From NCBI GenBank assembly GCA_959347315.1, contig OY365822.1, positions 8,274,809 to 8,338,808 on the forward strand: DNA of 64,000 bases, in the 5' to 3' direction. This document shows, one piece after another, positions 63,101 through 64,000 of the stretch. The translations under genes and the position numbers were made by a program. This stretch comes from Bimastos eiseni. Taxonomy: Eukaryota > Annelida > Clitellata > Crassiclitellata > Lumbricidae. The notes beneath the pieces were generated by a model that saw nothing but the letters and a program-made list of their open reading frames with translations, did not search any database and had not been told where the DNA came from. Numbering within the stretch: the stretch's first letter is position 1; each line of letters starts with the position of its first letter.

Positions 63101-64000
63101 TTGAGCTTTATGGAACTGTTATTCTATTTGCAAATTTATATGGCACCACTCTCAATTATGATACTATCATCGAACAGAATGGTATTCAAGAATGTATCAC
63201 GAATAGAAAGGTCTTCAAGGATGTGCCAGGAGAATGTGCCAGTATATTCTTTTATCAATTAACAGAACAATTAACAGTGGTCAGTTCATGGCCAGTTTAT
63301 TATCAGTGTACGGTCAGCGTATGGTCAGTGTATGGTCAGCGTATTATCAGTCTTCAAACATGTACCAGTAACAGAATGGTATTCAAGAATTATTTCATAA
63401 CCAATTTATTTGAATTAGCATTTGTTGAAATTTCGTAATTACAATTAGAATTAACATTATAGAGAACTAATTAATTGGAGTTTCAACTGGCACTCAACTA
63501 ATTAATTTGAATTAATTGCTAGCTAATAGCTTCTGAAGCAGGAGCATTATCATCTAATATAATGAAGACAATTCTTATGGTGTCATTAAATAGCAAAACA
63601 ATGCCATTGTCATCATCATTTTCTTTATCAGTGTGATTTACATGGAACCACTTCCATTAGAACAATAATGCTTCTGTACCAATTCTTCCATCGTCTTCCC
63701 ATTGCATTATCATAATCACACTCGGTGTTAACGGTGGTAACAGTGTTAACGGTGATAAAAGTGATAACGGTGATAAAGGTGCTAACAGTGATAAAGGTGT
63801 TAACGGTGATAAAGGTGCTAACAGTGATAACGGTGATAAAGGTGTTAACGGTGATAAGGGTGCTAACAGTGATAACGGTGATAAAGTGTTACCGGTGACA
63901 AAGGTGTTAACGGTGATGTGTGGGGCCACAGGAAGTTTAGTTACAATGTATGAATGAATTATTTTACTTTACAATACGCTACTTCGTTGCTCCTCAGTTG
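26399..64000 (+). CDS. PTK7: PTK7/off-track-like receptor pseudokinase, 5' part (signal peptide, Ig1 to first half of Ig5), 3'-partial
   Basis: The product is a catalytically inactive receptor tyrosine kinase-like protein of the plasma membrane. In animals it acts in Wnt and planar-cell-polarity signalling. Exons seen are 26399-26477, 34899-35216, 43883-44021, 45749-45897, 50742-50892, 51289-51425, 61194-61323, 61955-62124 and 62878-63014. All joins are in frame. Vertebrate PTK7 has seven Ig domains. The matches run in its order: Ig1 SQDVMEGDDLLIRC, Ig2 DVTLKCQVD and VYSCRARNAAGQA, Ig3 VVVARKYSSATFDCQF and NGSLI...AYRCIG, Ig4 CFPPKGLPAP and DAGAYVCQVENLAG, and Ig5 LEGDRVTLEC. Ig2 to Ig5 are split mid-domain by introns. 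Ig5b-7, the membrane helix and the kinase-like domain are beyond the window, so the missing kinase is a window limit. Other Ig receptors would not share these domain-by-domain motifs. Confidence 0.9.
27575..27735. repeat. Family D interspersed repeat copy, truncated
   Basis: TACTGACAAACCACTGTATG, GATTACAAGTACAGTATGGA, ATGCCGCCGCCTAGCGAAAC and ACTAGTCAAC follow the family order. The tRNA-like end is missing. Confidence 0.5.
28125..28195 (+). mobile_element. Solo family 2 tail
   Basis: ATGAATAAACTGGTGCCTTA, then TTTCGAGTGGCGCTTTAGAA and AATTACGATTAC, is the family 2 tail on plus. Others of the same orientation are at 30500-30565, 33465-33545 and 56125-56205. Confidence 0.5.
29108..29270. repeat. 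(ACAT)n microsatellite
   Basis: A near-pure tetranucleotide run in PTK7 intron 1. Confidence 0.95.
29905..30290. mobile_element. Two adjacent non-LTR fragments in opposite orientation
   Basis: Plus-strand bases 29905-29990 are a family 1 tail (GLNGSAPK and stop, with an AATGA-type run). Minus-strand bases from about 30290 down to 30000 encode a frameshifted reverse-transcriptase segment. It contains LEHLFIPIKRLQQFRTLSLV, then FKLLHHKTVSLPTKYN, equivalent to the RLQ.IQNSAAR and LHWLPVKQRI motifs. Confidence 0.6.
30306..30379. repeat. 13-bp minisatellite (TGTTTCTGTGCAT)
   Basis: Five or six near-identical copies in PTK7 intron 1. Confidence 0.85.
31530..31725. repeat. 21-bp minisatellite (AGAATAATAGATGTAACACAAT)
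   Basis: About nine copies with small length changes. It is in PTK7 intron 1. Confidence 0.85.
32205..32270. repeat. Interstitial telomere-like (TTAGGG) repeats
   Basis: About 60 bases consist of TTAGGG, CAGGG and TTGGG units, degenerate toward the right. This is the animal telomere motif at an internal position. Confidence 0.75.
34640..34800 (+). mobile_element. Non-LTR retrotransposon 3' end (family 1)
   Basis: The blocks CCACTCAGACTCATTTTATA and CTTAAAACTGTTCTAGTTAA, then GGAGTCGGGAGCGCTTCTGA, match the complement of 55140-55300. An (AATG)n and (AAT)n microsatellite starts at its tail and runs up to PTK7 exon 2. Confidence 0.7.
34899..35216 (+). CDS. PTK7: PTK7 exon 2: complete Ig domain 1
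   Basis: The 318-bp phase 1-1 exon has acceptor CCATGCAG and donor CAGT|GTGAGT. It holds a whole Ig domain: first cysteine in LLIRCDV, core tryptophan in FYWTLNG, then RRFQESSDLRI, and second cysteine in DAGGFRCVAV. Vertebrate PTK7 Ig1 has the equivalent SQD...LLRCEV, VYWLLDG, RRFAQGSSL and FQCVAR. Two extra cysteines are present, in SSSCPEG before the domain and NVCTG after the second core cysteine. A partial copy of this exon lies 607 bp downstream. Confidence 0.93.
35462..35576 (+). pseudogene. Partial duplicate of the PTK7 Ig1 exon start
   Basis: These 115 bases repeat 34855-34969 at a constant offset of 607 bp with only three substitutions and no gaps. The copy includes intron sequence, the intact acceptor CCATGCAG and about the first 70 coding bases. 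It then breaks off inside the codons for PPS. No donor follows, and the frame meets TAA soon after. It is a recent tandem duplication or an assembly artefact, not a usable exon. Confidence 0.85.
35835..36150. repeat. GTAATGTATGTTTGTAACAT-type degenerate minisatellite
   Basis: ATGTATG, ACATATGT and TTGTAAC words are shuffled over 300 bp. It lies in the intron after PTK7 exon 2. Confidence 0.85.
37890..38045. repeat. (GA)n-rich purine tract
   Basis: GAGAGA with GACAGA and GAAAGA interruptions, purine-rich on the plus strand over about 150 bp. Confidence 0.95.
38166..38366. repeat. 24-bp minisatellite, about 8 copies
   Basis: The unit GGAAGGCAAGCAGGGAGGCA plus GAAA repeats with essentially no variation. 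It is a multiple of three, which creates long spurious ORFs in several frames. Confidence 0.95.
39945..40150 (-). mobile_element. Two solo family 2 tails, antisense
   Basis: The minus strand reads the GAATAAGCTGGTGCTCCGCG type of tail twice (39945-40020 and 40080-40150). Both match the 3' end of the element at 59860. They lie just left of the hAT-like MITE at 40291. Confidence 0.5.
40291..40446. mobile_element. 156-bp hAT-like MITE with target-site duplication
   Basis: The termini are CTGTGGCGGCTCTA and the complement of CAGGGGCGGCTCTA, 12 of 14 matching. The 8-bp flanks ATAGGTCT and TTAGGTCT match at 7 of 8. The interior is G-rich and non-coding. It lies in the PTK7 intron between exons 2 and 3. 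Confidence 0.8.
41054..41310. repeat. 17-bp minisatellite (TTAGGTCAGAAGTCAGA type)
   Basis: About 15 imperfect copies of a 17-bp unit, with alternating CAGAAGTCAGA and CAGCAGTCAAA forms. Confidence 0.9.
42431..42465. repeat. Perfect 16-bp hairpin with 3-base loop
   Basis: AATTAGAATGCTGTAC is followed by TTA and then its exact complement GTACAGCATTCTAATT. It lies in the PTK7 intron about 360 bp before the assembly gap. Confidence 0.9.
42825..43024. other. Assembly gap of 200 N
   Basis: Exactly 200 undetermined bases, a typical placeholder length, so the true size is unknown. The gap lies in the intron between PTK7 exons 2 and 3 and touches the 15-bp minisatellite region on its right. Confidence 0.99.
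43056..43421. repeat. 15-bp minisatellite (GATCAGTGAGCATAA), about 24 copies
   Basis: The unit GATCAGTGAGCATAA repeats about 24 times with only a few variants (GATCAATGAGCATAA, GATCAGTGAACATCA). The variants themselves recur in patterns, suggesting higher-order amplification. It starts 31 bp after the gap. Confidence 0.95.
43665..43742 (+). mobile_element. Non-LTR 3' tail (family 1), solo
   Basis: AGAGCGCCTCTGAGTAGATA, then TTTTGAAGCGACGCTATATA, is the family 1 tail without reverse-transcriptase sequence. Similar solo tails are at 42285-42345 (+), 45147-45200 (+), 59615-59680 (+) and 21768-21830 (-). Confidence 0.55.
43883..44021 (+). CDS. PTK7: PTK7 exon 3: Ig domain 2, first half
   Basis: The acceptor is GTTGGTAG and the donor is ATCAA|GTCAGA. 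The protein reads ETKDVTLKCQVDANPEPTFE, then WFRNKIK, equivalent to QVTLRCHIDGHPRPTYQWFRDG of vertebrate PTK7. The exon ends with AA (phase 2), and the next exon starts with G, giving Lys. Intron breaks in the middle of an Ig fold are common in this receptor class. Confidence 0.9.
44285..44620. repeat. (GACA)n microsatellite
   Basis: A CAGA-based simple repeat with GA runs, in the intron between the two Ig2 exons. Confidence 0.95.
45200..45495. repeat. 26-bp minisatellite (GATTGGCTGACTGACTGATTGA...)
   Basis: Roughly seven copies of a 26-bp unit lie within a GATT/GACT-rich tract. It begins at a solo family 1 retrotransposon tail (45147-45200). Confidence 0.85.
45749..45897 (+). CDS. PTK7: PTK7 exon 4: Ig domain 2, second half
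   Basis: The acceptor is CCATTGCAG and the donor is GCAG|GTTAGA. The protein reads LFTNDHFQLAKNRARML, then TSDNGVYSCRARNAAGQAES, holding the second Ig cysteine and the DxGxYxC motif. It corresponds to HSGLYSCCAHSAFGQACSS of PTK7. A 19-bp minisatellite (about 45935-46065) begins shortly after the donor. Confidence 0.92.
45935..46065. repeat. 19-bp minisatellite (CTATATCTATCTGTCAGGC)
   Basis: About six copies, starting about 40 bp after the PTK7 exon 4 donor. Confidence 0.85.
46086..46170 (-). mobile_element. Family A repeat copy, minus orientation
   Basis: The complement reads CCCTCCTCCTTATCCACGC, then TTGGGACTGGCAGAGTACGA and ACAGTGGTG. It is the only clear minus-strand copy in the window. 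Confidence 0.5.
46721..46866 (+). mobile_element. tRNA-derived SINE (family B), internally deleted
   Basis: The head TGTGGCACGGTGGCCGGTTG and body CACTGTGTAGGGACC are present. The B-box segment is missing between them, so this copy cannot use its own promoter. Confidence 0.7.
47790..48023 (-). mobile_element. tRNA-derived SINE (family B), minus copy
   Basis: The minus strand carries the complete head, the B-box-like GCGGGTTCTACCCTCG and the family body. It ends about 18 bp before the inverted-repeat element at 48041. Confidence 0.75.
48041..48471. mobile_element. DNA element with iterated GGACAATTCGTCGCG terminal repeats
   Basis: The left 75 bases carry four variants of GGACAATTCGTCGCG. The right 55 bases carry the same motif in inverted orientation. 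The interior is AT-rich and non-coding. This arrangement of inverted, internally iterated ends is typical of non-autonomous DNA transposons. I cannot assign a superfamily, and no clear target duplication was found. Confidence 0.65.
49556..49657 (-). mobile_element. Probable hAT-type end (CAGGGATGTGGTCTCGAGAC)
   Basis: Read on the minus strand, this starts CAGGGATGTGGTCTCGAGAC and repeats GGTCTTGGTCT motifs. It resembles one end of a hAT-type element. No opposite end or target duplication was found, so it may be a fragment. Confidence 0.3.
50547..50660 (+). mobile_element. Family A repeat copy
   Basis: The blocks GTAGTTTCAGTTTAGC, GATCATTAGCGTCGTCCTCC and GTGGGACTGCCATTGC are in order. It sits about 80 bp upstream of PTK7 exon 5. 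Confidence 0.6.
50742..50892 (+). CDS. PTK7: PTK7 exon 5: Ig domain 3, first half
   Basis: The acceptor is GAACTTCCAG and the donor is AA|GTAAGA. The protein reads GDDSVPRLIEETFTRVVVAR, then KYSSATFDCQFEAG and QWYLHQ. This closely follows DESFARVVLAPQDVVVAR and AMFHCQF of vertebrate PTK7, one of the strongest matches in the gene. It leaves in phase 2. Confidence 0.93.
51289..51425 (+). CDS. PTK7: PTK7 exon 6: Ig domain 3, second half
   Basis: The acceptor is TTGGACAG and the donor is CCT|GTACGT. The protein reads YYIVSNGSLIINHVDEDDAG, then AYRCIGTSAS and AELHLA. PTK7 has NGSLLL...AGIYRCIG and ATLHLAE in the same place. One or more N-glycosylation sequons are visible (NGS, NAS). It leaves in phase 1. 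Confidence 0.93.
51529..51643 (+). mobile_element. Family A repeat copy
   Basis: The blocks TAGTTTTAGTTTAACGACGC, CATCGCCCTCCTCCTTTATC, CAGGCTTGGGTCTGGCACTT and AGCAGTGGCGGAGTTA make this one of the best-kept copies. It is about 100 bp after the PTK7 exon 6 donor. Confidence 0.65.
51893..52207. mobile_element. Non-autonomous hAT element (CAGCGATTCCCAACC termini)
   Basis: The left end CAGCGATTCCCAACCTGTGG pairs with a right end whose complement is CAGTGGCTCCCAACC. The GTGGCCC motif recurs near both ends. The flanking octamers CTGTATAC and CTATAGAC match at 6 of 8. The element is 315 bp and non-coding, and lies in the intron after PTK7 exon 6. Confidence 0.75.
52728..52782. repeat. (GTGA)n microsatellite
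   Basis: A pure GTGA run of about 13 units. Confidence 0.95.
53208..53302 (+). mobile_element. Family A repeat copy, 3'-truncated
   Basis: The blocks from GTAGTAGTACTTTCGGTTTC to CAGGCTTGGGACTGGCACTG are present. The terminal GTGGCGGAG block is missing. Confidence 0.6.
53795..53945 (+). mobile_element. Non-LTR retrotransposon 3' end (family 1)
   Basis: The plus strand reads SFYKLLKTFLFDRARVGSAS, then the tail TTGAAGAGGCGCTATATGAA. A (GATA/GGAT)n microsatellite follows directly (53938-54180). Confidence 0.7.
53938..54180. repeat. (GATA/GGAT)n microsatellite
   Basis: Begins at the tail of the retrotransposon at 53795. A block TAGTTAAATAGATAGATATA is repeated, showing local duplication. Confidence 0.95.
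55120..55320 (-). mobile_element. Non-LTR retrotransposon 3' end (family 1), antisense
   Basis: The minus strand includes NMVGPSLWNTLLLALHLSPR, then VHSDSFYTHLKTILF and GVGSAPE with a stop. This is the least broken family 1 C-terminus in the window. The tail (TTTATATAGCGCCCC on plus) is at the left border. Confidence 0.7.
57670..57870. repeat. 21-bp minisatellite (ATGTTCTA...-type), intron copy 1
   Basis: A 21-bp unit built around AATGTTCTACTATTCTAACG, shifting to AGATCAGAATGTTCT at the right side. It is related to the array at 61018. Confidence 0.85.
59860..60230 (-). mobile_element. Non-LTR retrotransposon 3' end (family 2), antisense
   Basis: The minus-strand ORF ends RAFSVVAGPTEWNSLPTTVR, then QATTVSIFKTKLKTYLFSLI and stop, a reverse-transcriptase C-terminus. 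Its 3' tail contains AATCGTAATCTCC and CACCAGCTTATTCACGAGCG. Solo copies of that tail occur at 28125, 30500, 33465, 39945, 40080 and 56125. Confidence 0.7.
60265..60460 (-). mobile_element. tRNA-derived SINE (family B), minus copy
   Basis: The minus strand starts TTGGCATGGTGGCCGATTGG, has B-box GCGGGTTCGACCCTCG, and continues with the family body. A non-LTR retrotransposon fragment lies immediately to its left. Confidence 0.75.
61018..61150. repeat. 21-bp minisatellite (TGTTCTAAGATTAGATCAGAA), copy 2
   Basis: About six imperfect copies of the same unit seen at the right edge of the 57670 array. It ends 43 bp before PTK7 exon 7. Confidence 0.85.
61194..61323 (+). CDS. PTK7: PTK7 exon 7: Ig domain 4, first half
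   Basis: The acceptor is TGGTTTTAG and the donor is TCAAG|GTAGGA. The protein reads LNNMTESSFDP, then GGKMEVRCFPPKGLPAPTS. The CxPPKGLPxP core is characteristic of PTK7 Ig4 (CLPPKGLPEPSVWW). The exon enters in phase 1 and leaves in phase 2. A 21-bp minisatellite sits just upstream (about 61018-61150). Confidence 0.9.
61490..61690. repeat. (CAGT)n-rich microsatellite
   Basis: Degenerate CAGT runs between the two Ig4 exons. A similar tract is at 51060-51190 before PTK7 exon 6. Confidence 0.9.
61955..62124 (+). CDS. PTK7: PTK7 exon 8: Ig domain 4, second half
   Basis: The acceptor is CGCGAGCAG and the donor is TCCG|GTAGGA. The join gives TSR then WLVPSGSVPPSGGRI, with the Ig tryptophan. It continues DGVITIARVEEADAGAYVC, then QVENLAGIRS. 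PTK7 has LPTHGRV...ESDAGVYTCHAANLAGQRR here. It leaves in phase 1. Confidence 0.9.
62165..62310. repeat. 15/30-bp minisatellite (TTGTAAGAATTTTTGAA)
   Basis: Alternating 15-bp forms (TTGTAAGAATTTTTGAA and TTGTAAGAATATTTCAA types) lie 40 bp after PTK7 exon 8. Confidence 0.85.
62878..63014 (+). CDS. PTK7: PTK7 exon 9: Ig domain 5, first half
   Basis: The acceptor is GTTTGTAG and the donor is CGAC|GTAAGG. The protein reads VTPRITKPPLSQSVLEGDRV, then TLECRFYATPYPATTVSWRK, with the first cysteine and tryptophan of an Ig fold. It leaves in phase 0, unlike the phase-2 midpoints of Ig2, Ig3 and Ig4. No Ig5 second half is visible before the window ends. Confidence 0.85.
63015..64000. other. PTK7: PTK7 intron after the first Ig5 exon, to the window end
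   Basis: A 14-bp unit (CCAGTGATGTCACC) is repeated three times at about 63043-63080. TATGGTCAGTG-type short repeats follow at 63290-63350, then AT-rich sequence and the 18-bp minisatellite. No second Ig5 exon was seen. Confidence 0.65.
63720..63915. repeat. 9/18-bp minisatellite (GGTGATAAAGGTGTTAAC)
   Basis: About ten copies of an 18-bp unit built from two 9-mers. It lies in the intron after PTK7 exon 9 and produces a spurious Leu/Pro/Ser ORF on minus. Confidence 0.85.

Overview
This is eukaryotic, metazoan genomic DNA. Its protein-coding exons are short, have GT-AG borders and matching intron phases, and sit in AT-rich introns full of SINEs, non-LTR retrotransposon 3' ends, small DNA transposons and microsatellites. 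The two genes and the repeat types suggest an invertebrate animal. I cannot name the species or phylum from the sequence alone. Nothing prokaryotic was seen.

Region 1 (1-9466, + strand) is the 3' half of an LDL-receptor-class gene of the LDLR/VLDLR/LRP8 type. Eleven exons encode two EGF-like domains, a six-bladed YWTD propeller, a third EGF-like domain, a short stalk, one membrane helix and a cytoplasmic tail with an FDNPVY endocytosis motif. The LDL-A ligand-binding repeats must lie upstream of the window.

Region 2 (9467-25560) is intergenic and repeat-rich. It holds hAT-like elements with target-site duplications, a long-TIR element, SINEs, a dispersed 330-bp repeat and microsatellites. 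There is one weak minus-strand candidate first exon near 20.7-21.4 kb.

Region 3 (about 25560-64000, + strand) is the 5' part of a PTK7 (off-track-like) receptor pseudokinase gene. A CpG-rich promoter region precedes a signal-peptide exon at 26399-26477. After an 8.4-kb intron come the Ig1 exon, split Ig2, Ig3 and Ig4 exons, and the first half of Ig5. Ig5b to Ig7, the membrane segment and the kinase-like domain must lie beyond the window. The introns carry most of the repeats, a 200-N assembly gap and a 97%-identical partial copy of the Ig1 exon start.

Both genes encode single-pass surface receptors and are read in the same direction about 17 kb apart. No previously undescribed gene system was found. 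The notable items are the hidden PTK7 first exon, the recent partial exon duplication, and several short transposons with intact target-site duplications.
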